From NCBI GenBank assembly GCA_963839285.1, contig CAWIUN010000021.1, positions 124,001 to 188,000 on the forward strand: 64,000 nucleotides of DNA, read 5' to 3'. A program made the translations under genes and the position numbers. The first letter of the stretch is position 1. Each line of letters starts with the position of its first letter. Below, piece after piece: positions 54,231-63,497 of this stretch. This DNA is from DASSSQ01 sp963839285. Lineage in GTDB: Bacteria > Actinomycetota > Thermoleophilia > Gaiellales > Gaiellaceae. Below the pieces are notes generated by a model that was not told the origin of the DNA, ran no database searches, and saw only the letters and a list, made by a program, of their open reading frames with translations.

Positions 54231-55742
54231 CTAGCCCTGGGATTGCTCGGCGTTGTCGATCTGGGCCCGCTGGAGCTTGCCGGAGTAGTCGACGTAGAGC
54301 GACTTCCACTCGGTGAAGACGTCGAGCGCGGCCTGGCCCGCCTCGCGGTGGCCGTTGCCGGTCTGCTTGGTGCCGCCGAACGGCAGGTGAACCTCGGCGC
54401 CGGTCGTGCCGGCGTTCACGTAGGTGATGCCGGTCTCGAGGTCGCGCATCGCCCGGAAGGCGCGGTTGACGTCGCGCGTGTAGATCGAGGACGAGAGCCC
54501 GTACTGAACCGAGTTCGCCGCCGCGAGCGCCTCGTCGTAGTCGGCCACCGGGATCAGCGCGGTCGTCGGCCCGAAGATCTCCTCCTGCGCGATCCGCATG
54601 CCGATCTCGACGTCGGCGAAGACCGTCGGCCGGTAGTAGAAGCCGCCCTCGAGCCCGTCGCCCGAGGCCGGCTCGCCGCCGGTCAGCAGGCTCGCGCCCT
54701 CGTCGCGGCCGACGCCCGTGTAGGCGTGCACCTTCTCGAGCGCCGCCTCGTTGATCAGCGGGCCGACGTCGGTTCCGGGCTCCCAGCCGGGGCCGAGGCG
54801 CATCTGCTCGGCGCGGGCGACGAGCTTCGACTGCAGCTCGCCGTAGACCCGCTCGTGGACGATCACGCGGCTCGCGGCCGTGCAGCGCTGGCCCGTCGTG
54901 CCGAACGCCGACCAGAGGATGCCGTCGACGGCGAGGTCGACGTCGGCGTCGTCCAGGACGACGATCGCGTTCTTGCCGCCGAGCTCGAGGTGGACGTGCT
55001 TGAGCCGGTCGGCGGCCGCCTTCGTGACCGCGACGCCCGTCTCGCGCGAGCCGGTGAAGGTGATCACGGGCACGTCCGGGTGGCGGACGAGCGCCTCGCC
55101 GGCCTCCTCGCCGAAGCCGTGGACGACGTTGACGACGCCGTCCGGCAGGCCCGCCTCGGCGAGCAGCTCGACGAACCGCTCGGCGAGGAGCGGCGTGTCC
55201 TCGGCCGGCTTGAGCACGACCGTGTTGCCGCAGACGAGCGCCGGCGCGAGCTTCCACGCGGGGATCGCGATCGGGAAGTTCCAGGGCGTGATCGCGCCGA
55301 CGACCCCGACCGGCATCCGCACCGACATCTGGAACTTGTCGGGCATCTCGGACGGCGTCGTCTGCCCGAACAGGCGCCGGCCCTCGCCGCCCATGTAGTA
55401 GCTCATGTCGATCGCCTCTTGGACGTCGCCGCCCGCCTCGGCGAGCACCTTGCCCATCTCGCGGCTCATCAGCTCCGTCAGCGCCTGCTTGTCGCGCTCG
55501 AGCAGCTGCGCGAAGCGGAAGAGGATCTGCCCGCGGCGCGGCGCCGGCACGAGCCGCCACTCCTCGAACGCCGCCTTCGCCGCCGCGACCGCGCGCTCGA
55601 CGTCCTCGGCGCCGGAGCGCGGGAAGCTGCCGAGCGCCTCGCCGTTCGCCGGGCTCCGCGTCTCGAAGGTCTCGCCGGAGGCGGCGTCGACCCACGCGCC
55701 GCCGATCAGGTTCTTGAAGCTCGTCGTCTCGGTCGTCGCCAT
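54231..55742 (-). CDS. aldehyde dehydrogenase family protein
   Basis: This 503-residue NAD(P)-dependent aldehyde dehydrogenase has TPWNFPIAIPAWK, the base Glu in HLELGGKNAIVVL, the catalytic Cys in FGTTGQRCTAASR, and EIFGPTTAL. The C-terminal TTGAEVHLPFGGTKQTGNG resembles enzymes acting on semialdehydes such as aminoadipate semialdehyde, but the substrate is not certain. TAGAGT lies 6 nt before the ATG (55749-55754), so translation is probably leaderless. Confidence 0.87.
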   Translation of the reverse strand: MATTETTSFKNLIGGAWVDAASGETFETRSPANGEALGSFPRSGAEDVERAVAAAKAAFEEWRLVPAPRRGQILFRFAQLLERDKQALTELMSREMGKVLAEAGGDVQEAIDMSYYMGGEGRRLFGQTTPSEMPDKFQMSVRMPVGVVGAITPWNFPIAIPAWKLAPALVCGNTVVLKPAEDTPLLAERFVELLAEAGLPDGVVNVVHGFGEEAGEALVRHPDVPVITFTGSRETGVAVTKAAADRLKHVHLELGGKNAIVVLDDADVDLAVDGILWSAFGTTGQRCTAASRVIVHERVYGELQSKLVARAEQMRLGPGWEPGTDVGPLINEAALEKVHAYTGVGRDEGASLLTGGEPASGDGLEGGFYYRPTVFADVEIGMRIAQEEIFGPTTALIPVADYDEALAAANSVQYGLSSSIYTRDVNRAFRAMRDLETGITYVNAGTTGAEVHLPFGGTKQTGNGHREAGQAALDVFTEWKSLYVDYSGKLQRAQIDNAEQSQG

Positions 55743-55764
55743 GCGGCGACTCTAGCGAGCGCCG

Positions 55765-55980
55765 CTACTCGGGCGCGTCGGTGTCCGGAAACGTGCCGGT
55801 GACGCGCCGTCGCCGGCGGTCCTTGAGGACACGCTGGCCGCCGTACTCCTTGCCCGCGCGCCGGTCGGGGCCCGAGCGCCGGTCGATGATCACCTGGACG
55901 TTCGGGTTGTCGGCGTAGTACTCGACCAGCTTGTCGAAGAGCTGGTCGGCGAGCTCGCGCGGGATCACGCAGTAGATCAC
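55765..55980 (-). CDS. small conserved hypothetical protein
   Basis: This 71-residue protein begins VIYCVIPRELADQLFDKLVE and continues with NPNVQVIIDRRSGPDRR and a basic RRRRR stretch. TACACT lies 7 nt before the GTG (55988-55993), setting the start. It may bind nucleic acid through its basic tail. No function is known. Confidence 0.6.
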   Translation of the reverse strand: MIYCVIPRELADQLFDKLVEYYADNPNVQVIIDRRSGPDRRAGKEYGGQRVLKDRRRRRVTGTFPDTDAPE

Positions 55981-56012
55981 GCCTCTCAGTGTACGGAGCG
56001 GATCGGTCGGGT

Positions 56013-56628
56013 CTAGAGGGGCTCGATCGCAGGCACGACGCGACCGGAGCCGTCGAGCTGCGCGTTCCAGGCGAGCACGGACGCCTCGAGCTCCGCCGGG
56101 ATCGTGGCCGCGGCCCTCGAGCCGCACCGGCTGGGCCGACTCGAAGCTGACCCGGTACTGGTACCAGGAGATGTCCCAGCAGACGGTGATCACGACCTCG
56201 GGATTGACGCCCGAGAGCGGCACGATCGACACCTGCGGCTCACCCAGCGACTTGGCGATGCCCTCGACCGTGCGCCGGTACTGGCTGCCGTTGAACACGT
56301 CTGCGGCCTCGACGATCGCGAGCTCCGACTCCGAGAGGCGACGCAGGATCGGCTCGGACACGACCGGCTCGTCGCCGGGCCGCTGCCTGCCGACGAACAT
56401 CTGGAGCAGCGGCCGCCGGCGTCGGCGCCGGCCCTCGGCGAAGGTCGGAGTCGTCGGGCTGCCCTCCTTGACCCACCCGTGCTCGAGCGCGGTGTCGACG
56501 CAGAGCGGGCAGACGTCGACGTACTCGGGGCCGCCGTCGGGCGAGAACCGCGTCGCCCGCTCGCCCATCAGCAGCGTCCGTTCGCAGATCGCGCAGGCCC
56601 GGGCCTGTGCCTGGCGCGTGATTCGCAT
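56013..56628 (-). CDS. hypothetical protein with N-terminal zinc ribbon (frameshifted)
   Basis: The N-terminus has two CxxC pairs (CAICE and CPLC, about 26 residues apart), likely a zinc ribbon. A basic linker and a domain with VEGIAKSLGEPQVSIVPL and WDISWYQYRVSF follow. After a one-base gain near 56110 the frame ends ATIPAELEASVLAWNAQLDG then PAIEPL, about 205 residues. TACGCT six bases before the ATG marks a leaderless promoter. It lies beside the EF-G paralogue on the same strand. Confidence 0.6.
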
Positions 56629-56658
56629 GGCGGAAGCGTAGCGCCCGCGGGCGCGCGC

Positions 56659-58710
56659 TCAGACCTTCGCCTCTTCGCGCTCGCGGCGCGTCTCCTCGAT
56701 CAGCTTCTGGGCGATGTGCGCGGGAACTTCCTCGTAGCGGGCGAAGTGCATGTGGTAGTCGCCGCGCCCGCCGGTGAGCGAGGTCAGCGACTGCGCGTAG
56801 GTCAGCATCTCCGCCATCGGCACCTCGGCCTTGATCGTCGTCACGCCTCCCCGGGGCTCCATCCCGTGCAGCCTGCCCCGGCGGGAGTTGAGGTCGCCGT
56901 TGACGGCGCCGACCGCGTCGTCGGGGGTCGCGACCTCGACCTCCATGATCGGCTCGAGCAGCACCGGCTGCGCCTTCTCGTAGGCCTGCCGGAACGCCAT
57001 CGAGCCGGCGATCTTGAACGCCATCTCGGAGGAGTCGACGTTGTGGTAGGAGCCGTCGACGAGCCGGACGCGGACGCCCTGGACCGGCGCGCCGGCGAGC
57101 TCGCCCTGCTGCATCGCCTCCTGGATCCCCTTGTCCACCGCCGGCCGGAAGCTCTGCGGGACGACGCCGCCGACGATCTCGTCCTTGAACTCGTAGCCGG
57201 TGCCGCCGTCGATCGGCTCGATCACGATGTGGCAGTCGCCGTACTGGCCGCGGCCGCCGGTCTGCTTCTTGTACTTGCCCTGCGCGCGGGCGCTGCCGCG
57301 GATCGTCTCGAGGTACGGGACGCGCGGCTGGTGCAGCTCGATCTCGACGCCGAAGCGGCGCCGGGCGCGCTCGACGGCGACCTCGACGTGCACCTGGCTC
57401 ATCCCGGAGAGGAGCTCCTCGCCGGTCTGCGCGTCTCGGCGGAGATGCAGCGTCGGGTCCTCCTCGCCCAGCCGCCGCAGCGCCGAGGCCATCTTCTCCT
57501 CGTCGCCCTTCGACTTCGGCGTCACCGCGAAGCTCATCACGGGCTCCGGCAGCTGCAGGTCGGGCGCCTCGAGGTCGTGGGCGGCGTCGACGAGCACGTC
57601 GCCCGTCATCACGTCCTTCAGCTTCGCGACCGCGCCGAGGTCGCCGGCGCCGAGCGCGTCCACCGTCTCCGTGTCCTTGCCCTGCAGGAGCAGCGCCTGC
57701 CCGATCCGCTCCTTGGCGTGGTCGCCGCCCTTGACCAGGTTCGAGTCGGCCGAGACCTCGCCCGCGAGCACCCGGAAGACGTTGATCCGCCCCGCGAAGG
57801 GGTCGGCGAGCGTCTTGAACACGAAGGCGGCGGTCTCGGCGTCGCCGAGCTCGATCGGGATCGGCTTGCGCGCCGGGGACGGGACGCCCTCGACGAGCAG
57901 GTCGAGCAGCGCGGTCGTGCCCAGGTTCTTCGTCGCGACGCCGCAGGCGACGGGGTAGAGCTCGTCGCGGGTGACCGCGTCCTTGAGCGCCTCGGCCACG
58001 TCGTCGGCCGGCAGGTCCTCGCCTTCGAGGTAGCGCTCCATCAGGGCCTCGTCGGTCTCGACGACGGCGTCGAGCAGCTTCGTCCGGTACTCCTCGACCG
58101 TCGCGGCCATCGACTCCGGGATCGGCACCGGCTTGCCCTCGCGCTGGGCCTCGGGGCTCTCGTAGGCGCACATGTGCAGCAGGTCGACGATCCCGGTCAG
58201 CTCGTGCTCGGCCCCGATCGGCAGCTGGATCGCGACGCAGCGGTCGGAGAGCTGCTCGCGGCAGGCGTTCAGCGTGCGGTAGAAGTCGGCGCGCTCGCGG
58301 TCGAGCATGTTGACGACGACGACCCGCGAGAGGCCGAGCTCCTCCGAGCGCGCCCAGACGCGCTGCGTGTTGACCTCGACGCCCATGACCCCGCTGAGGA
58401 CGACGATCGCGCCCTCGACCACGCGGAGGGCGGCGGCGGTGTCGGCCTGGAACCCGCTGTCGCCCGGGGTGTCGACCACGTTGATCTTGCGGTCGTGCCA
58501 CTCGAGGTGGCAGACCGACGAGGCGAGCGACATGCCGCGCCGCTGTTCGTCCTCGTCCCAGTCCGAGACGGTCGTGCCCTGTTCGACGGTGCCGAGCCGG
58601 TTGACCGCGCCGGCCTGGAAGAGGAGCGCCTCGGTCAGCGAGGTCTTCCCCGTGCCGCGGTGGCCGACGACGGCGACGTTGCGGATCTTGCCGGGCTCGA
58701 CTGCAGCCAT
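56659..58710 (-). CDS. elongation factor G-like protein (EF-G2 type)
   Basis: This 683-residue protein has all five EF-G domains, including domain IV/V segments GGRGQYGDCHIVIEP and GDLNSRRGRLHGME. The GTPase motifs are altered: P-loop GHRGTGKT (residues 16-23) instead of GHVDHGKT, switch DTPGDSGF (80-87) instead of DTPGHVDF, and NMLD (134-137) instead of NKxD. The switch-II His of true EF-G is missing. It is therefore a paralogue with modified GTP or ribosome action and not the main translocase. GAGGAGGAG precedes the ATG. Confidence 0.88.
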   Translation of the reverse strand: MAAVEPGKIRNVAVVGHRGTGKTSLTEALLFQAGAVNRLGTVEQGTTVSDWDEDEQRRGMSLASSVCHLEWHDRKINVVDTPGDSGFQADTAAALRVVEGAIVVLSGVMGVEVNTQRVWARSEELGLSRVVVVNMLDRERADFYRTLNACREQLSDRCVAIQLPIGAEHELTGIVDLLHMCAYESPEAQREGKPVPIPESMAATVEEYRTKLLDAVVETDEALMERYLEGEDLPADDVAEALKDAVTRDELYPVACGVATKNLGTTALLDLLVEGVPSPARKPIPIELGDAETAAFVFKTLADPFAGRINVFRVLAGEVSADSNLVKGGDHAKERIGQALLLQGKDTETVDALGAGDLGAVAKLKDVMTGDVLVDAAHDLEAPDLQLPEPVMSFAVTPKSKGDEEKMASALRRLGEEDPTLHLRRDAQTGEELLSGMSQVHVEVAVERARRRFGVEIELHQPRVPYLETIRGSARAQGKYKKQTGGRGQYGDCHIVIEPIDGGTGYEFKDEIVGGVVPQSFRPAVDKGIQEAMQQGELAGAPVQGVRVRLVDGSYHNVDSSEMAFKIAGSMAFRQAYEKAQPVLLEPIMEVEVATPDDAVGAVNGDLNSRRGRLHGMEPRGGVTTIKAEVPMAEMLTYAQSLTSLTGGRGDYHMHFARYEEVPAHIAQKLIEETRREREEAKV

Positions 58711-58965
58711 GCGGAGCTCCTCCTCGGGACGGTCTGGGCGTGTCGCGTGATCTTAACCCGGCGGGGAAGTCACATTTCTGCCACGAAGCCGCGAACCACG
58801 TGCGCGGATTTCACGGATAGGCTCAGCAGCGGGGAGGAGGAGTGGTGGCCTCCCAGGACACCGAAGAACGACATGTCCGGCGCGGGCCTGTTCGAGGCGG
58901 GCACGAGCGACGGCCTGCGCACGGTGCGGGACTGGGCGGCGCGGGCACGGCCGCGCAGCGAGCCT

Positions 58966-59746
58966 CTAGATGCCGGCGCGGGCCCGGGCGCCCGAGCAGC
59001 CGGGCCTTCAGGCGCAGGATCGCCTTCGTGTGCAGCTGCGAGACGCGGGACTCGGTGACGCCGAGCACCTCGCCGATCTCGCGCAGGGTCAGCTCCTCGT
59101 AGTAGTAGAGGGTGACCACGAGCTTCTCGCGCTCGGGCAGCCGCGCGATCGCCTCGCCGAGCGCCTCGCGCAGCTCGGTCTGGGCGAGCGCGTCCTGCGG
59201 GTTCGGCCCGTCGGTGTCCTCGATCGTGTCGAGCAGCGAGACCTGGTCGCCGCCCTCGCCGGACATCGTCCAGAGCTCGTCGAGCGCCGCGATCGAGGAC
59301 CGGGAGATCTCGGTCAGGCTCTCCTCCAGCTCGTCCGGCGAGATCCCGACCTTGGCGGCGATCTCCTCGTCGGACGGCGCGCGGCCGAGCTTGCTCTCGA
59401 GCTCGGCGATCGCACGCTCGATGTCGCGGGCGCGGGCGCGGACCGAGCGCGGCACCCAGTCGAGCGCGCGCAGCTCGTCGATGATCGCGCCCTTGATCCT
59501 CGAGATCGCATAGGTCTCGAACTTGATGTCGCGCTCGGGATCGAAGCGCTCGATCGCGCCGATCAGCCCGAGCAGGCCGTACGAGACGAGGTCGCCCTCG
59601 TCCACGTGCGCGGGCAGGCCGCTGCCGAGTCGCCCGGCGACGTACTTGACGAGCGGCGCGTAGGTCAGGATCAGGCGGTCGCGGATCGCCTGGTCCTTCG
59701 TGCGCCGGTAGTCGAGCCACAGCCCCTGGACGTCGTCCTTCGCCAC
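58966..59746 (-). CDS. RNA polymerase sigma factor, FliA/WhiG type
   Basis: This sigma-70-family factor has region 2 (DLVSYGLLGLIGAIERFDPE; RIKGAIIDELRALDWVPRSV), region 3 (LGRAPSDEEIAAKVGISPDE) and region 4 (LTLREIGEVLGVTESRVSQL). It has the FliA/WhiG length of about 259 residues if one base is removed near 58990, giving the end RLKARLLGARARAGI; otherwise the frame runs 48 codons too far. It may direct motility or differentiation genes. TATCCT six bases before the GTG sets the start. Confidence 0.87.
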
Positions 59747-59779
59747 GTGCCCAGGATACGCGCTCGGCGCCCGTTTTCC

Positions 59780-59962
59780 TCAGTTGCGGCTGCGGCGGAG
59801 CATCTGCCAGGCGAGCGAGCCGAGCCAGAGCGCCAGCAGCGCGGCCGCGGCGGCGATCACCCAGACCCCGGCCACGGCGGCCGCGTAGGCGACGCCGGCG
59901 AAGGCGAGGAAGAGGAGCAGGAACAGCGTTCCGAGGGCGCGGCGCTGGGAGGAGGCGGCCAC
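59780..59962 (-). CDS. small membrane protein, two helices
   Basis: From GTG 59962, 60 residues with two hydrophobic stretches (about residues 10-28 and 31-50) and a basic C-terminus LRRSRN. No family is recognised. It may be co-transcribed with the acidic small protein upstream. Confidence 0.5.
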   Translation of the reverse strand: MAASSQRRALGTLFLLLFLAFAGVAYAAAVAGVWVIAAAAALLALWLGSLAWQMLRRSRN

Positions 59963-59972
59963 GCCGCGATGG

Positions 59973-60110
59973 CTACTCGTCGGGCAGCGACGGGTCGCGC
60001 TCGCCCTCGTCGTCGCCGTAGCCCTTGCCCTGCTGCTCCTCGAGCAGGTCGTCGTCGGGCTCGGGGCGGTCGGCGGGATCGCGCTTCGTCTCGGGCTCGT
60101 GGTCGGGCAT
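59973..60110 (-). CDS. small acidic protein
   Basis: A 45-residue frame from ATG 60108-60110 that reads MPDHEPETKRDPADRPEPDD and continues with a Glu/Asp/Gly-rich end. It is very acidic and probably disordered. It ends 11 nt before the next small gene. The composition and the clean start and stop support it, but there is no homology-type evidence. Confidence 0.45.
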   Translation of the reverse strand: MPDHEPETKRDPADRPEPDDDLLEEQQGKGYGDDEGERDPSLPDE

Positions 60111-60154
60111 GCTCCGGATCTACCCGCGCGGCGCCGATACAATCCCGGCAGCCC

Positions 60155-60227
<73 letters not shown>

Positions 60228-60707
60228 CTCGCTTCCACGGCTTGCGCGAGCCGTTCGGCGCCGGTGCCGCTCGGCTCTCGCGGCCGACGGAGGTCGACGG
60301 AGGAGCGCGTCGCACGGCTCGGCCGCCGTCGCTCCCGCGAGACCACGAGGCCGGGCGGCCGAGCCCGCGTCGCGACGACGCGCGCTGCCCGAGGGCAGCC
60401 GACCCCTCCCCAAGCGGACGAGGACGCGATGATCGACAGGGAGGCCGGCGTCCGCTAACCTGCCGCGCTTCACCGCAACCTCAGACCAGCCGCGCAGGCG
60501 GCAAGGTCGCGCACTCGTTCGGGAGACCAGCGGCGCGGCGGCGATCGAGGCAGTCGAGAGGCAGATCGCCTCCGCGCGGGAACTCGGGGCTTCGGCCGCC
60601 GCTGGCTGCTGCGTGGAAATCCCGTGTTCGACGTGTTGCGACTGCGACGGAGACCCGACCGCCACCGGCGCGCTCGTGGTGGGACACGACAACCGAGGAG
60701 ACGCACG
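60228..60707. other. 480-nt stretch without a recognised gene
   Basis: Neither strand has a reading frame with natural protein composition. A TAACCT box lies near 60456. The usual secE-nusG genes that often follow tRNA-Trp in bacteria are absent. The stretch could hold decayed sequence or an untranslated RNA; nothing specific is seen. Confidence 0.5.
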
Positions 60708-60914
60708 ATGATCCCCTGGGACTCGACCGAAATCTGGCGCGACGAGGAAGGCCCGAACCACGACCGCACGGAATGGTGGCGGGAGCGCCTGCGAGACGGA
60801 ACCGCGTCGGCCCACTGTGACCGCATCGTCCGCGAACGCCCCGGCACGATCCCGCCCGAGTTGATCGACGTGCTCTACGCCCGGCTCGTGATCTACGAGG
60901 CCGAGGCGGCGTGA
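60708..60914 (+). CDS. small hypothetical protein
   Basis: A 68-residue soluble protein from ATG 60708 with GAGGAG seven bases upstream. It is Trp- and acid-rich (IPWDSTEIWRDEEGPNHD) and has a helical end ELIDVLYARLVIYEAEAA. No known domain. The ribosome site and composition make it a likely real gene. Confidence 0.6.
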   Translation: MIPWDSTEIWRDEEGPNHDRTEWWRERLRDGTASAHCDRIVRERPGTIPPELIDVLYARLVIYEAEAA

Positions 60915-60968
60915 CGCGATGCCGCGCGGAGCTTCCTCCACCCGACTGCGCTGCGCGGGGCGGACCGG

Positions 60969-61520
60969 CTAGCGGCTGGGAAGCGCGGAAAGCGCCGCCC
61001 GCCGCAGCTCGAGGTGCCGGCGCGCGCGCTCGGCTGCGGCCAGGAACTCGTGCCCGACGCCGTCGTCGGGTGCCGGCTCCGGCTCGCGCGGCGGCTCCGG
61101 AGCCCGCTCGTGAGGCGCCGTCGCCCGCTCGTCCGTTGTCGGCGCCCGCTGCTCGTGTGACGCCGCGGTCTCCTGCGCGCGGTCGAGGAGCGAGGCGTAG
61201 GGATCCGTGTCGTCGCCCGTCGCCACCTCCCCTTCCGCGGCGTGCGGTCGCCCCCGCACCGCGCGGTGGCGGCGCTCGATCTGGCCGCGCAGGCCGGATC
61301 CGAAGCCGCGCTCAGGCTCGAGCAGCAGGCCGGCCTGCTCGGCCAGCGCGTCCATGATCGAGACACGCGACGCGTAGCCCAGCGCGATCAGGATCTCCCC
61401 GAGCGGCCCGCCGTCGCGCTCCTGCTCGGCCAGGGCCTCCTCGACCTCGGCCGACGACACGACGCCCTGGGCCACGAGCAACGAGCCGAGCGGCCGCCAG
61501 ACCTGGCGCATGGCTTCCAT
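60969..61520 (-). CDS. MshEN (GspE N-terminal) domain protein
   Basis: This 183-residue protein has an N-terminal MshEN-type helical domain (LGSLLVAQGVVSSAEVEEAL; GPLGEILIALGYASRVSIMD) and a Pro/Glu/Arg-rich disordered second half. In type II secretion and type IV pilus ATPases such domains can bind cyclic-di-GMP; here no ATPase domain follows. ATG 61520 is preferred to the longer frame to 61652, which has an Arg/Pro-rich unnatural start. No pilus genes are in the window. Confidence 0.65.
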   Translation of the reverse strand: MEAMRQVWRPLGSLLVAQGVVSSAEVEEALAEQERDGGPLGEILIALGYASRVSIMDALAEQAGLLLEPERGFGSGLRGQIERRHRAVRGRPHAAEGEVATGDDTDPYASLLDRAQETAASHEQRAPTTDERATAPHERAPEPPREPEPAPDDGVGHEFLAAAERARRHLELRRAALSALPSR

Positions 61521-61674
61521 GTCGTCATCTATCGGCAGGGTGGGCCGCGAGGTTGAACAGGTCCGGGCCGGCGGAGGGGACGCGCCCGTCGCACGCCCGC
61601 ACGCGAGGATCACCGCGCGAGGTGCGCGGTGGAGGCGTGCCCCGCCCCGCACCGCGCACCTCGAGTTCCGCGGG

Positions 61675-63313
61675 CTAGCCGATCCGCACCGAGACGAGGC
61701 GGCGCGTCGAGACGCCCGCCAGCGTGCTGCCGCCCGGCTTGCGGGCGCGGACGAAGAGCACGAGCAGGTTGCCCCGCCGGAGGGTCAGCGTCGACTTGAC
61801 CGAGAAGCTGAGCGTCGCCCAGCCGTTGCCGTCGGTCGCGACCTCCTTCGCCGCCGAGATCCGGTTGAAGGGGACGCCGACGACGTAGACGAGCGCACCC
61901 GAGACCGGCTTGCCGTCGGTCGTCGTGATCCGGGCCTTGACGACGAGCGGCTTCACGTGCGAGGTGATCCTGCTCGGCGAGAACGAGACCTTCGCGACCG
62001 TCAGCCGCGCCGGCAGGGCGAGCCCCGCGACCGGGACGGCGGGCCCGGCGGAGGACGTGCTGCCGACGACGCCGGTCTGCGCCGAGTTCGCGAAGCTGTC
62101 GCCGCTCGCGTTGTGCGCCTTCACCTGGACGAAGAGCCGGTGGCCGCTGTCGACGTTCGTGACCGTGTAGGTCGCGGCGCCCGCGTTCTGGATCGGGGCG
62201 CAGCTCTTGCCGTTCGCGTCGCAGCGCACCCACTGGTAGTAGATCGTCAGCTTGGTCGCCGACGCCCACGAGCCGGCGCTCGCGGTCAGCTTCTGGCCGA
62301 TCTGGGCGGAGCCGGAGATGGTCGGCGGCTTGACCACGGCCGGCTTGCCCTGGACGAGCCCCGTCTGCTTCGAGACGGCCGTCGAGCTGCCCGCCACGTT
62401 CGTCGCCGTCACGGCCGACCGGATCGTGTGGGCGACGTCCTCGCTGCGGACGTTGTAGGAGCTGCCGTCTGCGCCGCCGATCGTCTCGCAGTGGTTGCCC
62501 TTGCTGTCGCAGCGCTGCCAGGCGTACTTGTACGCGAACGGCGCCGTGCCGTTCCAGCTGCCGGTGCTGGACTTCAGGGTCTGGTTGACCGCCGGCCGTG
62601 CCGGTGAGCACCGGCGCCGCCTTGGCGGCGGGAGCCGACCCCTGCGCCGCGACGACCGCGCTCTGGGTGGAGAGGGCGCTGGCGGCGCCGGCCGAGTTGG
62701 TCGCGGTCACGAGCACCCGCACGGTGTGCCCGACGTCGGCGCTCGACAGCGTGTAGGTCTGGCCGTTGGCGCCGCCGATCGCGGCGCAGGAGGCGCCGAC
62801 GTTGTTGCAGCGGCTCCACTGGTAGGCGTAGGCGATCGGCTGCGTGCCGGTCCAGGTGCCCGCCGAGGCGGTCAGCGGCTGGGAGGCCCGCGCCGTGCCC
62901 GAGATGGTCGGCGGCGAGCTGTTCGTCGGCGAGTTCGCGGCCGCGACCGGCGCCGTCTGGGCGGAGGTCTGCGTCGACGAGCCCGTCGAGTCGGTCGCCG
63001 TCACCTTGACCGCGATCGTCGAGCCGATGTCCGCGGCGGTGAGCACGTAGGTCTGCGCCGTCGCCCCCGAGATCGAGCCGCAACCGGGCGAGCAGCGCTG
63101 CCACGAGAAGGCGAACGTGATCGTGCCGCTGCCGCTCCAGGAGCCGCTCGAGGCGGTCAGCGCCTGCCCCTGCTGCGCGGTGCCGCTGATCGTCGGCGGC
63201 GTCGTGTTCGCCGGACCGCTGATTCGACTGACGCCGGCCTCGCCGACGGTCGTCCCGACCACGACGACGGCGAGCGCAGCCAGCGCGATCGTGAGCATTC
63301 GTGCCTTCCGCAT
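61675..63313 (-). CDS. secreted protein with four Ig-like repeats (frameshifted)
   Basis: After a signal peptide (about residues 1-27) come four repeats of about 88 residues. Each has PPTISGTA-like entry, ALTASSGSW, a YQWxRC core with a second Cys about 5-7 residues on, TYxLxxxD and VTATNxxG. A different C-terminal beta domain follows (residues about 425-545). The frame breaks near 62594 by a one-base gain inside repeat 3; correction joins GTA to VNQTLKSSTGSWNG. It is probably surface-attached or adhesive. AAGGAGGGG lies before the ATG. Confidence 0.8.
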
Positions 63314-63435
63314 CTTCCCCTCCTTGGCCGTTCCCCTGGGCGTACCTGAACCGAGCTTATAGAGCGGAATGCGATGCGACTCGAAGATTTACGAGGACCG
63401 AAAGCGCACGGAACGGAACGCTTACAAATGCGCGT
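63314..63435 (-). promoter_or_regulatory. AT-richer promoter region of the Ig-repeat gene
   Basis: This 122-nt stretch is clearly poorer in GC than its surroundings and contains TATAAG (near 63356-63361) about 45 nt before the start codon, followed by a strong ribosome site. A transcript with a normal leader is expected. Confidence 0.4.
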
Positions 63436-63497
63436 TCAAACATATAATCTCCGCGCGGAATCGCGGCCTCTCGGTGGGTGGGCGGGCCTCGCGAGCG

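Noticed and set aside
58842..59102. Plus-strand ORF starting after GGGGAGGAGGA
   Set aside because: The purine-rich stretch looks like a ribosome site, but the frame is Arg/Gly/Pro-rich and runs antisense into the sigma factor gene.
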